Positions 26,908-35,284 of a stretch of DNA of 49,938 nucleotides are shown here, one piece after another. The position numbers were made by a program, and so were the translations under genes. Below the pieces are notes generated by a model, which was not told where the DNA came from, ran no database searches, and was given only the letters and a program-made list of their open reading frames with translations. This DNA comes from Burkholderiaceae bacterium (GTDB lineage: Bacteria; Pseudomonadota; Gammaproteobacteria; Burkholderiales; Burkholderiaceae_E). Within the stretch, counting starts at the first letter, position 1. Every line of letters begins with the position of its first letter. The stretch lies in contig JAGXFR010000044.1 in NCBI GenBank assembly GCA_024637155.1, forward strand, positions 1-49,938, written 5' to 3'.

Positions 26908-27983
26908 CAACCGGGCTCGACGAAGGGCGGCGCCGCCAGCACAAGCGCGCGTGAACCGACGCGCAGCACCGGCGTCCCCTGTTCGATCGACGCGAGCACG
27001 ACGCTCGAGTGCGCTTCGAAGAGGAGTTCCGCGCCCCCGGCCGGATTGGCTGCGGCGATGATCACCGAGCCGATGGCCTCGGCGGCGCCGTCGGCAAGGA
27101 TGTCCTCGCCCGGCAGCGGCTCGTTCCCGTCGAGCTTCCCGAGGAACATCCGGCGCTTGGCCGTGCCGCGGTAATGGGTGCGGGCGACCACCTCCTGGCC
27201 CGGGTAACAGCCTTTCTGGAAGTTCACCCCGCCAAGCAGGTCGAGGTTCAGCGTCTGCGGCACGTGCCGACCGCTGGTCACGGGGACGACACGCGCCATA
27301 CCCGAGCGCAGTTCCAGCCAGCGCCAACGCGTGCTCGAAGCCGGGGTCAGGTTCCCGCCGAGTTCCGACCACAGCTCTTCGGTGCGCACCGCGGGCGCGA
27401 CGAGCAGCCAGCGCGGCGTGCCGGGGGCGGGGAGCGCGGGGGGCAGACCGACGATCGTCAGGTCGCCCGCGACCGCCACGGCGAGCGGCTCGGGGGCCTG
27501 CACGCCGAGACCGGCGAGCAGCGCCGCCGCTCTCGTCCCGGCCAGACCGAAGAGCGCGGTGTCGTTCGAGCGGTCTTCGAGCTTGACCTTGGCGCGCATC
27601 ACGTACCGGGCGAGCCGCTGGCAAAGGCCCGCGGCCAGCGGGCGCGGCACCCACAACAGGATCTCCTCGGCGCTGCGCCAGCCCAGCACCGTCGCGAGCA
27701 GGCGTCCCTTGGGCGTGCAGTAGCCGTACCAACGCGCCTGTTCGGCGGGCAGGTGCTCGAGGTCGTTGGTCAGTTGCGCGTGCAGGAAGGACGTCGCATC
27801 GGCGCCGCTCGCCGCGATCAGCCCGAACTCGGGCAGGGGCGCGACGATGCCGTCATCGGCGCCCAGCGCCGGGAAAAGCGCGGCGGGGCCGTAGGCATCG
27901 ACGCCGGCGGGCGCGCCGCAGGAGGCGAGAAATCGCGCGGTGGCTTCTTGATCCCAGCCCGCGGACAGTTCATCAGTTTGCAT
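26907..27983 (-). CDS. ygfZ: Folate-binding Fe-S assembly protein YgfZ/IbaG-type (GcvT-like)
   Basis: Tetrahydrofolate-dependent factor for maturation or repair of [4Fe-4S] enzymes, 358 aa. The diagnostic motif KGCYPGQEVVARTHYRG is present with its Cys. N-terminal GcvT-like segment: FLHAQLTNDLEHL and YCTPKGRLLA. The ATG at 27983 has GGAG 8 nt upstream; a GTG at 27992 would add three residues but has no spacer. Divergent from mltG across 71 bp. Confidence 0.93.
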   Translation of the reverse strand: MQTDELSAGWDQEATARFLASCGAPAGVDAYGPAALFPALGADDGIVAPLPEFGLIAASGADATSFLHAQLTNDLEHLPAEQARWYGYCTPKGRLLATVLGWRSAEEILLWVPRPLAAGLCQRLARYVMRAKVKLEDRSNDTALFGLAGTRAAALLAGLGVQAPEPLAVAVAGDLTIVGLPPALPAPGTPRWLLVAPAVRTEELWSELGGNLTPASSTRWRWLELRSGMARVVPVTSGRHVPQTLNLDLLGGVNFQKGCYPGQEVVARTHYRGTAKRRMFLGKLDGNEPLPGEDILADGAAEAIGSVIIAAANPAGGAELLFEAHSSVVLASIEQGTPVLRVGSRALVLAAPPFVEPG

Positions 27984-28054
27984 CGTCTTCACTCCGCACC
28001 GGCTCGGGCCGGCGATGCCCTTATTATAGGAACCCGTGACACGTGGGGACTCGG

Positions 28055-29053
28055 ATGCGGGCGAAGCGCAGTGTCTTTCGGTGGTTGATTGCGGGTGCCG
28101 TGTTGCTCGGCGCGCTCGCGGCGTGGCGCTACGCGTTCGCGCCGCTCGAACAGGCCCAGCCCGAGTTGCGGATCAGCATCGAGCGCGGCGGCGGATTGCG
28201 TGGCATTGCCGCGTCGCTCGAACGCCAGGGGTTGGAGGTCAGCTTCCCGACCCTCTGGCTGGCGACGCGGCTGCGCGGCGATGCGACCCGCCTGAAGGCG
28301 GGGACCTACCTTGTCGCGGCGCCCACGACGCTGCGCGTACTGCTCGATCGAATCGTGGCGGGCGACGTACTGATGGCCGAAATCCGCTTCCTCGAGGGCT
28401 GGACCTTCGCCCAGATGCGCGAGGTGATCGACACGCATCCCGACTTGCGCCACGATTCGGCCGGGCTGCCGGAAGCCGAGCTGGTCGGGAAGATCGGCGT
28501 GACCGCACCGGGCGCCGAAGGGCAGTTCCTGCCGGAAACCTACCGCTTCGCATCCGGAACCAGCGATCTGGACATCTACCGGCAAGCGCACCGTGAGTTG
28601 CGCAGGACGCTCGACGAGGCCTGGCAGGCAAGAGCCCCCGGGTTGCCCTACGCGAGTCCCTACGAGGCGCTGATCATGGCCTCGATCGTCGAAAAGGAAA
28701 CCGGAATCGAGGCGGACCGCGAGAAAGTCGCCGCGGTCTTCGTCAACCGGCTGCGCATCGGAATGCGGCTGCAGAGCGATCCGACGACGATCTACGGACT
28801 CGGGTCGCGCTTCGACGGAAACCTGCGCAAACCGGACCTGCTGGCCGACACCCCGTACAACACCTATACGCGCGCCGGGCTGACGCCGACGCCGATCGCA
28901 CTTCCCGGGCGCGCGTCGATCACCGCGGCGCTGCATCCGGCGTCGATTTCGGCGCTGTATTTCGTCGCGCGCGGCGACGGCAGCAGCGTATTCTCGGACG
29001 ATCTCGCAGCACACAACCGCGCGGTCGCGCGCTACCAGCTCAAGCGGCGCTGA
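28055..29053 (+). CDS. mltG: Endolytic murein transglycosylase MltG
   Basis: Cleaves nascent peptidoglycan strands. It is 332 aa with one N-terminal membrane anchor (about residues 8-27) followed by a LysM-like region. YceG domain motifs: FLEGWTFAQMR, EGQFLPETYRF, catalytic Glu in MASIVEKETG, RLRIGMRLQSDPTTIYGLG, YNTYTRAGLTPTPI. The ATG at 28055 has GGGGA five bases upstream; a GTG at 28043 is an alternative. TATTAT at 28022-28027 could be its -10 box. It heads the mltG-tmk-holB-pilZ-tatD operon. Confidence 0.94.
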   Translation: MRAKRSVFRWLIAGAVLLGALAAWRYAFAPLEQAQPELRISIERGGGLRGIAASLERQGLEVSFPTLWLATRLRGDATRLKAGTYLVAAPTTLRVLLDRIVAGDVLMAEIRFLEGWTFAQMREVIDTHPDLRHDSAGLPEAELVGKIGVTAPGAEGQFLPETYRFASGTSDLDIYRQAHRELRRTLDEAWQARAPGLPYASPYEALIMASIVEKETGIEADREKVAAVFVNRLRIGMRLQSDPTTIYGLGSRFDGNLRKPDLLADTPYNTYTRAGLTPTPIALPGRASITAALHPASISALYFVARGDGSSVFSDDLAAHNRAVARYQLKRR

Positions 29054-29089
29054 GATGTGCATCGCAAACGACGGGGTCGGGGGGACAGC

Positions 29090-29701
29090 ATGACGCGAGG
29101 CCGGTTCATCACCTTCGAAGGGATCGACGGCGCGGGCAAGAGCACCCACCTCGAGTGGTTCGCGGCACAGCTCGCGGCGCGCGGAGTCGAAGTCCTGCTC
29201 AGCCGCGAACCGGGCGGCAGCGAACTGGCGGAGACGCTGCGCACCCTGCTCCTGGGCGCCGCGATGTCGTCGGAAACGGAACTGCTGCTGATCTTCGCTG
29301 CGCGCCACGACCATCTCGAGCGCACGGTGCTGCCCGCCATGGCGCGCGGTGCCTGGGTGTTGTGCGACCGCTTCACAGATTCGACCTACGCCTACCAGGG
29401 GGGAGGGCGCGGCATGGCGCTCGAGCGGATCGCGACCCTGGAATCGTGGGTGCACCCCGGTTTCGCGCCGGATCGAACCTACCTGTTTCACGTCGATCCG
29501 GCGCTGGCCGCGACGCGACGTTCGCGGGCCCGCGCCGCCGATCGCTTCGAAGCCGAGGATTTCACGTTCTTCTCGCGGGTGGCGGAGGGATACGCGCGGC
29601 GCATCGCCGTCGACCCGGGCCGCTTCTTCGTCGTGGACGGCACGCAGAGCGTGTCAGAAGTTCGCGCAGAACTCGAACAAGACATTTCAACCTATTGGTA
29701 A
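29090..29701 (+). CDS. tmk: Thymidylate kinase
   Basis: Phosphorylates dTMP to dTDP. It is 203 aa. P-loop GIDGAGKST (11-19), REPGGSELAETLR, CDRFTDSTYAYQGGGRG, and LID region RSRARAADRFE. The ATG at 29090 follows GGGGGGACAGC. It lies between mltG (36 bp) and holB (2 bp). Confidence 0.96.
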   Translation: MTRGRFITFEGIDGAGKSTHLEWFAAQLAARGVEVLLSREPGGSELAETLRTLLLGAAMSSETELLLIFAARHDHLERTVLPAMARGAWVLCDRFTDSTYAYQGGGRGMALERIATLESWVHPGFAPDRTYLFHVDPALAATRRSRARAADRFEAEDFTFFSRVAEGYARRIAVDPGRFFVVDGTQSVSEVRAELEQDISTYW

Positions 29702-29703
29702 AT

Positions 29704-30768
29704 ATGTACTTTTGGCATGAAGAGGAATTCGACCGCTGGCGTGCATCGCGCCAGGCGCAGCATCACGCGCTGCTGATCATCGGTCCGGCCGGCATCGGGA
29801 AATCGGCGTTCGCGCGGGCCTGGGCAGCGGCGCTGCTGTGCGAAAACATCGGCGCTGCGGGGCGCGCCTGCGGGGCGTGCGCGGCGTGCGTCTGGTTCGC
29901 GCAGGGCAACCACCCGGATTTCCGGGCGCTGATTCCCGATGCCGACGATCCGCACTTCGAGCCCGCGGGAAAGGGCGCCAAGCCGAGCCGCGACATCCGC
30001 ATCGACCAGATTCGCGGCCTCGCGGGCTTCGTCGCAGTGGGCGGGCACCGCGCCGGACACAAGGTGATCCTGGTCGAACCCGCCGACGCACTCAATGCGG
30101 CCGCCGCGAACGCGCTGCTCAAGACGTTGGAGGAACCCACCGGGAATACCCGGTTCCTGCTGGTGAGCGCACGCCCCGACTGGCTGGCGGCCACGATCCG
30201 CTCGCGCTGCGCCGTGATCGCCCTGCGCGCGCCACCGCCCGAGGAGGCGGCGCGCTGGCTGGCGGCCGAATCCGGGGTCACCCCGGCGCAGGCGCTGCAC
30301 TGGCTCGCGGCCGCGGGGGGAGCACCGTTGCGCGCCCGCGAACTCGCCGAGCCCGCGCAGGGCGCCACTCATCGGCTGGTGCTGGAGACCGTGGCGGCCT
30401 TGCCGCAGGCTTCAGCTGTCAACGCGGCGGAACGACTGGTTTCGGTGGAACCCGCACGCTGGGTCGCGATTCTGCAGACCTGGGTGGGCGATCTGGGACG
30501 AGTCCGAAGCGGCGGCGAGCCCAGGTTTCATCCTGAACAACGAGCTCGACTCCAGGCGCTGGCAGGCAAGACGGATTTGCGACGGATCTCGGAGCTGGAA
30601 GTCCGGATGCGTCGGCTGACCCGTCACGCAGAGCACCCGCTGAACCCGAGGCTGCTGTGCGAAGATGCACTGCTCGGCTACTGTGCGGCGTTCGATGGGC
30701 CGGCCCCTCGGGGACGGTCCGCCGGACCGGGGTCGGGCGGCGAGCCGGCGCAGCGCCGCGTTACCTGA
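29704..30768 (+). CDS. holB: DNA polymerase III delta-prime subunit
   Basis: Clamp-loader subunit of 354 aa. N-terminal AAA+ region with GPAGIGKS (27-34). The zinc knuckle uses C45, C55, C58 and C61. Also VEPADALNAAAANALLKTLEEP and the sensor-like motif RSRC (ATIRSRCAV). The C-terminal 20 residues after FDGPAP are Gly/Arg-rich. Starts 2 bp after tmk. Confidence 0.94.
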   Translation: MYFWHEEEFDRWRASRQAQHHALLIIGPAGIGKSAFARAWAAALLCENIGAAGRACGACAACVWFAQGNHPDFRALIPDADDPHFEPAGKGAKPSRDIRIDQIRGLAGFVAVGGHRAGHKVILVEPADALNAAAANALLKTLEEPTGNTRFLLVSARPDWLAATIRSRCAVIALRAPPPEEAARWLAAESGVTPAQALHWLAAAGGAPLRARELAEPAQGATHRLVLETVAALPQASAVNAAERLVSVEPARWVAILQTWVGDLGRVRSGGEPRFHPEQRARLQALAGKTDLRRISELEVRMRRLTRHAEHPLNPRLLCEDALLGYCAAFDGPAPRGRSAGPGSGGEPAQRRVT

Positions 30769-30809
30769 TTTTGCAGATGTTGTAGACTGCCCGCGAACCG
30801 CAGACGAAC

Positions 30810-31196
30810 ATGGCAATCCAAGACAAGCAACCGGACACGACGGCACCCGCAGCGGAGAAGGCGCGCCCCGGGCTGCTGCAGGTGTCGATCAAGGAAACCG
30901 CGGCCCTGTACGCCGCGTACATGCCCTATGTGCAGGGCGGCGGGCTGTTCGTTCCCACGACGCGTCCGTCGAACATGGGCGACGAGCTCTATCTGGTGCT
31001 GACGCTGATGGACGAGCCGGGCAAGCTGCCGGTCACGGGCACGGTCATCTGGATCACGCCGGCGGGAACCCCGGGGCGACAGCAGGGCATCGGCGTTCGT
31101 TTCGCTGCCGACGAAGCCGGCCAGCGGGCGCGTGAGCGCATCGAGAAGTGCCTCGGCGGTGCGCTCAACTCGAGCCGGCCCACCCATACCATCTGA
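30810..31196 (+). CDS. pilZ: PilZ-domain type IV pilus assembly protein
   Basis: A 128-aa single-domain PilZ protein needed for type IV pilus assembly in homologues. Motifs: AAYMPYVQGGGLFVPTTRP, LTLMDEPGKLPVTGTVIWITP, GIGVRF. The RxxxR c-di-GMP-binding motif is absent at the N-terminus, as in canonical PilZ, so it probably does not bind c-di-GMP. The holB-pilZ-tatD order is standard in proteobacteria. Confidence 0.92.
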   Translation: MAIQDKQPDTTAPAAEKARPGLLQVSIKETAALYAAYMPYVQGGGLFVPTTRPSNMGDELYLVLTLMDEPGKLPVTGTVIWITPAGTPGRQQGIGVRFAADEAGQRARERIEKCLGGALNSSRPTHTI

Positions 31197-31276
31197 GTTC
31201 CCACGCCGCGCCCGGCGCCGCGGACCCGCCGACCAGCGACGATACAATGAGGGGTTCCCACCCTGCGGGGCCTCGC

Positions 31277-32041
31277 ATGTTCGTCGATTCGCATTGCCAT
31301 CTTGATTTCCCGGAGTTCTCCGGCCAGCTGGACGCGCTGCTGGCGCGGATGCAGGCGAACGACGTGGAGGCCGCGCTGTGCGTGTCCGTGACTCTGGAGG
31401 ATTTCCCCCGGGTGCTGGCGCTGGCGGAGCAGGATCAGCGGCTCTACGCATCGGTCGGGGTGCACCCGGACTATCCCGACATCACCGAACCCGACGTCGC
31501 GACGCTGGTCGAACACGCGCGCCACCCGCGGGTCGTCGCGATCGGCGAGACCGGGCTCGACTACTATCGACTCACCGACGCGCCCGAGTGGCAGCGTGAG
31601 CGTTTCCGCGTGCACATTCGCGCCGCGCGCGCCGCGGGAAAGCCGCTGATCGTGCACATGCGCTCGGCAGACATCGATACGATCCGCATCCTGCGTGAAG
31701 AGGGGGCCGACGCCGTCGGCGGGGTGATGCACTGTTTCACGGGCGACTGGGAAAGCGCGCGCGCCGCGCTCGACCTGGGATTCTGCATTTCCTTCTCCGG
31801 GATCGTGACCTTTCGCAACGCCGGCGATCTGCGGGAAGTGGCGGCGTGCGTTCCCGCCGACCGACTGCTCATCGAGACCGATGCACCGTACCTGGCGCCG
31901 GAACCGCACCGCGGCAAGCGCTGTGAACCTGCGTTCGTGCGCCACGTCGCGGAGCGAATCGCGGCGCTCCGGGGCATCGAGGTGGAACGGGTTGGGGAAG
32001 AAACGACAAAGAACTTCTATCGCGTATTCAAAATCCTATGA
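31277..32041 (+). CDS. tatD: TatD-family metal-dependent DNase
   Basis: TIM-barrel hydrolase, 254 aa, with the full metal set: H6 and H8 (DSHCHLDF), Glu in AIGETGLDYY, His in LIVHMRSA, His in MHCFTGDW, and Asp in ETDAPYLAP. The C-terminus NFYRVFKI is typical. The ATG at 31277 matches the family start MFVDSHCHL. Follows pilZ by 80 bp. Confidence 0.94.
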   Translation: MFVDSHCHLDFPEFSGQLDALLARMQANDVEAALCVSVTLEDFPRVLALAEQDQRLYASVGVHPDYPDITEPDVATLVEHARHPRVVAIGETGLDYYRLTDAPEWQRERFRVHIRAARAAGKPLIVHMRSADIDTIRILREEGADAVGGVMHCFTGDWESARAALDLGFCISFSGIVTFRNAGDLREVAACVPADRLLIETDAPYLAPEPHRGKRCEPAFVRHVAERIAALRGIEVERVGEETTKNFYRVFKIL

Positions 32042-32051
32042 GAGTATGTTG

Positions 32052-32795
32052 ATGTTAATTATGAGCTTGCGCAGGGGCTTTTTCCCCTTCGTCCCCGTCG
32101 TGTTCGCGGTGCTGCTGGGGGGCCTGGCGACCACCATCGCCCGCGCCGATCCCCGAATCGAGTTGCTCGAGGCGGTCAAGGTGGATGACGGGTCGGTGGT
32201 CGCCGCGTTGCTGCGCCGCGGGGTCAGCCCGAACACGCGAGAGCGCGACTACGGTGCCGCCCCCGTGATGGCGGCGCAGCTGCGCTCGTACGCGGCGCTG
32301 CGGGCACTCGCCGCGTCACCGCGGGTCGACCTGCAGGCGGTCAACCCGAAGGGCGAGACGGCGCTGATGCTGGTCGCCCACGCCGGCGAGCTCGAACTCG
32401 TGCGCCTGCTCGTCGAACGCGGCGCGGAACCGAACCGGCCGGGCTGGACGGCGCTGCATTACGCGGCGAGCGCCGGCCACGCGCCGATCGTTCGTTACCT
32501 GATCGAGCAGAACGCGTACATCGATGCCCAATCCCCCAACCGGACCACGCCCCTGATGATGGCTGCCCGGCACAAGCAGATCGACGCGATGCGGCTGCTG
32601 CTGGAACTCGGGGCGGATCCGAGCGCAGTCAACGAGGCGGGGCTGCGCGCGGCCGACTATCTGGAGCGCGCCGGCGAGCCGGAGCAGGCGAAATGGTTGC
32701 GCGAGCGCGCCGATGAATACGTGCGCAAGTACGGCACGCTGGAGAAACCCGTTCCGGCGGGTGGGGCGCGCACGGAGCCCAAGCCCGCGAACTGA
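32052..32795 (+). CDS. Secreted ankyrin-repeat protein
   Basis: About 247 aa. A Sec signal peptide (MSLRRGFFPFVPVVFAVLL to ARA) is followed by at least four ankyrin repeats from about residue 45 to 200 (KGETALMLVAHAGELELVRLL, WTALHYAASAGHAPIVRYLI, TTPLMMAARHKQIDAMRLLL), then a charged tail. Probably a periplasmic protein-interaction module. The start is ambiguous: ATGs at 32046, 32052 and 32061 are in frame, and 32052 has GAGAG at 7-nt spacing. It lies 10 bp after tatD. Partner unknown. Confidence 0.85.
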   Translation: MLIMSLRRGFFPFVPVVFAVLLGGLATTIARADPRIELLEAVKVDDGSVVAALLRRGVSPNTRERDYGAAPVMAAQLRSYAALRALAASPRVDLQAVNPKGETALMLVAHAGELELVRLLVERGAEPNRPGWTALHYAASAGHAPIVRYLIEQNAYIDAQSPNRTTPLMMAARHKQIDAMRLLLELGADPSAVNEAGLRAADYLERAGEPEQAKWLRERADEYVRKYGTLEKPVPAGGARTEPKPAN

Positions 32796-32824
32796 AGCAC
32801 CCGACGGCGCGGGTGCGAACCGGT

Positions 32825-33784
32825 TCAGGCCGCCGGGCGAGCGCCGACGCGGGCAGGGGTCAGCGCAATGCCGTCCTCGCCGCAGAACGCGGCGCAGGCG
32901 CCGCATCCCGTGCACAGCGCGCGCAGAAAGACCGGGCGCGGCGGATTGGCCGTGCTGGTGGTGATCGCACCGGTGGGACAGATCCCGTCGCAACCCGTGC
33001 AGTGGTCGCACGAGGGGAGAAAGCGCAGCGTCGGGAAGAGCGCATCCTCGAGCACTTCGCGCTGTGGCGCCGGCAGCGTCGCGAAACCGCGCAGCAGCAG
33101 CAGACGCCGCGGCGGCAAGGCCTTGTGCGCAGGCATCCGGGGTGGCGAGTCGCCGAGCGGCGGAACGATCTTCGCGGCCGCGCCGGCGGAACCCTTTCCC
33201 AGCGCGCCGAAGAAGCCGCGGCGCGACAGGTTTGTTTCCTGAAAACTGAGTTGGTCCGGGTCGCGCACGAGCCGCACCCGCTCTGCGGCCGGGTCGCCGG
33301 GCAGGGCGCGCACGGCGGCGAGGACAGTGTCGAGACCTTCCGCCACGGGTGCGTTGCGGCACTTCGCGCACCGGGTCAGGTTGAGCGTCACGCCCGCCGG
33401 AAGCGCGAGTGCCAGCGCGAGCAGCGCTTCGCTCTCGAGAAAACCGAGGCAGCCGCTGCGCACATTCGCCTGCACGCCTTCGACGCGGCAGCCCAGCACG
33501 GGCTGCGGCGTTCGCACAAGTTCCGCCGCGAGCGCCTCCAGGTCGCGTTCATCACCGTGAATCGCGTCGGCCGGGCAGGCGGCCTCGCAAAGCCGGCACG
33601 ATGTGCAGCGCTGCTCATCGACGATGGGGGTGCGCCCGTCATAGTGGATCGCGTCTTCCGGGCAAACCTGCGCGCAGGCTTCGCAACGCGGTTCGGGGCC
33701 GAAGCGGCGCACGCAGCGCAGGGCTTCGACCTGCACGCCCTCGGTGGGTTGGAGCAGCCGAAGGGCGCGACGCCCAAAAATCAC
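32825..33784 (-). CDS. Polyferredoxin-like 4Fe-4S protein
   Basis: A 319-aa iron-sulfur protein from a GTG overlapping the torD stop (GTGA). An N-terminal two-cluster module (CEACAQVCP, CTSCRLCEAACP) and a C-terminal one (CDHCTGCDGICP, CTGCGACAAFCG) flank a middle domain with CAKC. An internal SRRGFFGALG stretch near residue 190 resembles a Tat motif but is mid-protein. It is the last gene of the molybdoenzyme cluster. It may pass electrons to or from the oxidoreductase or help its maturation; this is inference. Confidence 0.85.
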   Translation of the reverse strand: MIFGRRALRLLQPTEGVQVEALRCVRRFGPEPRCEACAQVCPEDAIHYDGRTPIVDEQRCTSCRLCEAACPADAIHGDERDLEALAAELVRTPQPVLGCRVEGVQANVRSGCLGFLESEALLALALALPAGVTLNLTRCAKCRNAPVAEGLDTVLAAVRALPGDPAAERVRLVRDPDQLSFQETNLSRRGFFGALGKGSAGAAAKIVPPLGDSPPRMPAHKALPPRRLLLLRGFATLPAPQREVLEDALFPTLRFLPSCDHCTGCDGICPTGAITTSTANPPRPVFLRALCTGCGACAAFCGEDGIALTPARVGARPAA

Positions 33785-34416
33785 CTTGTCTTGCCCCCGC
33801 CCGCCTCGCGGGCGACAAAGCGCCCGGTGAGCTCGGCCAGCGTGCGGTAGAAGGCGGACAACGCCCCGGCGCTCACCGCACTCGTAAACGGGCCGATCCA
33901 GCGTCCGAGGTGCTCGTCGAGAAAGCGCCGCCGCAACATCAGCGCCTCAGCCACCGCGGCCGGATCGTCGGCACGGCGCGCCTCATTCTCGCGGAAAGTC
34001 AGCAGGTAGAGGAATTCGAGCTCGGCAGCGATATGGTCCGGCGTGCTGTGAAAGCTTTCGTCCAGTTCGAACCCGGCTTCCGCGTAGAGCGCCTCGAGCG
34101 CGGCGGTCGATTCCCCCATCACGCTCTTGGACTCGTCAAGCCACACCGAGCCGAAGGGGGCGGCGAGCATCCGGTTCGGCCCCAGAAATAGTTTGGTGTA
34201 ATCGACCAGCAGCGCATCCACGCCGTCGTCCGAGAACGCGGGGGCGAGCCGCTGGGCGAGTTCGCCAAGCGCCGGATCGATGCGCGCCGAAGCGGCGGCG
34301 ATCGTCTCGAAAACCCGCTCCTCGGCGAACGCCGGCTCGGGCTGGTAGTGGCAGGCCGCGAGGAGGCGGCAGAGATCTTCGCGAGCGAGCGCGAGATTCA
34401 GATCGAAGTGAGGCAT
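33781..34416 (-). CDS. TorD/DmsD-family molybdoenzyme chaperone
   Basis: An all-helical cytosolic chaperone of 211 aa that proofreads Tat signal peptides and cofactor insertion. Family features: DYTKLFLGPNRMLAAPFGSVWLDE and STPDHIAAELEFLYLLTFREN. The ATG at 34416 follows GGAAG. It lies between the Fe-S subunit gene, across an intrinsic terminator, and the ferredoxin gene, which it overlaps. Its client is most likely the Tat-dependent subunit at 35285. Confidence 0.9.
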   Translation of the reverse strand: MPHFDLNLALAREDLCRLLAACHYQPEPAFAEERVFETIAAASARIDPALGELAQRLAPAFSDDGVDALLVDYTKLFLGPNRMLAAPFGSVWLDESKSVMGESTAALEALYAEAGFELDESFHSTPDHIAAELEFLYLLTFRENEARRADDPAAVAEALMLRRRFLDEHLGRWIGPFTSAVSAGALSAFYRTLAELTGRFVAREAGGGKTR

Positions 34417-34427
34417 GGCGCTTCCAT

Positions 34428-34455
34428 GAAAAAGGGGCGGAGTTGCCTCCGCCCC
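34428..34455 (-). terminator. Intrinsic terminator between Fe-S subunit and chaperone genes
   Basis: Perfect 9-bp stem GGGGCGGAG / CTCCGCCCC (34434-34442 and 34447-34455) with a 4-nt loop, followed on the minus strand by five Ts (34433-34429). It should stop most transcripts after the two structural genes, leaving chaperone and ferredoxin at lower readthrough levels. Confidence 0.8.
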
Positions 34456-34479
34456 CAAAGTCTACACAAGGGCCGAGAG

Positions 34480-35253
34480 TCAGGCCCGGACGCTGTACTT
34501 GTTGATGTAGTGAACGTTGGGTTTGGTCCCGAGTTCTTCCTTCAGCCGGGTCGACGCGTTCCCCTTCAGGATCTTGGAGATTTCCGAGTTCGGATCGTCC
34601 TGGTCGCCGAAGACCCGTGCTTGCGACGGACAGGCTTCGACGCAGGCCGGCTGCATGCCATTGCTCACCCGGTGGTAGCAGAAGGTGCACTTCTCGACCT
34701 TGCCGTCGCCGCGCACCGCGGTGAGGTTCTTCGAATCGTACAGATTCGCGTTCGGGATCACGGCGCCCGCTTTGGCCGCCGTCTCCGCACCCGAGGCCGT
34801 GCATCCGGGGATGATCGATCCCTTGTCGGTCCACTGCGGCTGGCTGTCGCGGCGCCGGAAGTTGAAGCTGATCACGCTGTAGGTATCACCCGCGAGGCTG
34901 CTGTCGTCGAGTTCGCGGTGGCTGTAGGGGCAGCGCTTCTGGCATTCCCGACAGCCGATGCACAGTTCCTCGTCGTGGATCGTGATTCCCTCAGGGGTCT
35001 TGTAGATCGCTTTCTTGGGCTCCACGGGGCAGCCTTCGATGCAGGGCGCGTCGGTGCAGTGATTGCACAGCACCGGAAACACCGACATCGTCGTATCCGG
35101 GAACCTTCCCTCCGTCTTGATCAGGAAATCGGCCCAGTTGTAGCTCTGGCCGTTGTCCCGATAGCGCGTGTTGTTCTCGGCCTTGCAGGCCAGCGCACAC
35201 GCTCCGCACCCGACGCATTTGCGCAGGTCGATCACCATTCCAAGTCTAGGCAT
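34480..35253 (-). CDS. Four-cluster Fe-S electron-transfer subunit (DmsB/PhsB family)
   Basis: Beta subunit of a molybdopterin oxidoreductase, 257 aa. Sixteen cysteines sit in four ferredoxin motifs: CVGCGACALACK (C13, C16, C19, C23), CNHCTDAPCIEGCP, CIGCRECQKRCP and CTFC...CVEACP. No signal peptide; it would be co-exported with the Tat-signalled alpha subunit. An insertion between the third and fourth motifs (about residues 125-170) contains an extra Cys. GGAGAGAACAA precedes the ATG at 35253. It lies 31 bp downstream of the alpha subunit gene. Confidence 0.92.
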   Translation of the reverse strand: MPRLGMVIDLRKCVGCGACALACKAENNTRYRDNGQSYNWADFLIKTEGRFPDTTMSVFPVLCNHCTDAPCIEGCPVEPKKAIYKTPEGITIHDEELCIGCRECQKRCPYSHRELDDSSLAGDTYSVISFNFRRRDSQPQWTDKGSIIPGCTASGAETAAKAGAVIPNANLYDSKNLTAVRGDGKVEKCTFCYHRVSNGMQPACVEACPSQARVFGDQDDPNSEISKILKGNASTRLKEELGTKPNVHYINKYSVRA

Positions 35254-35284
35254 TTGTTCTCTCCTTCCGTTCGCTCGTTCGGTC

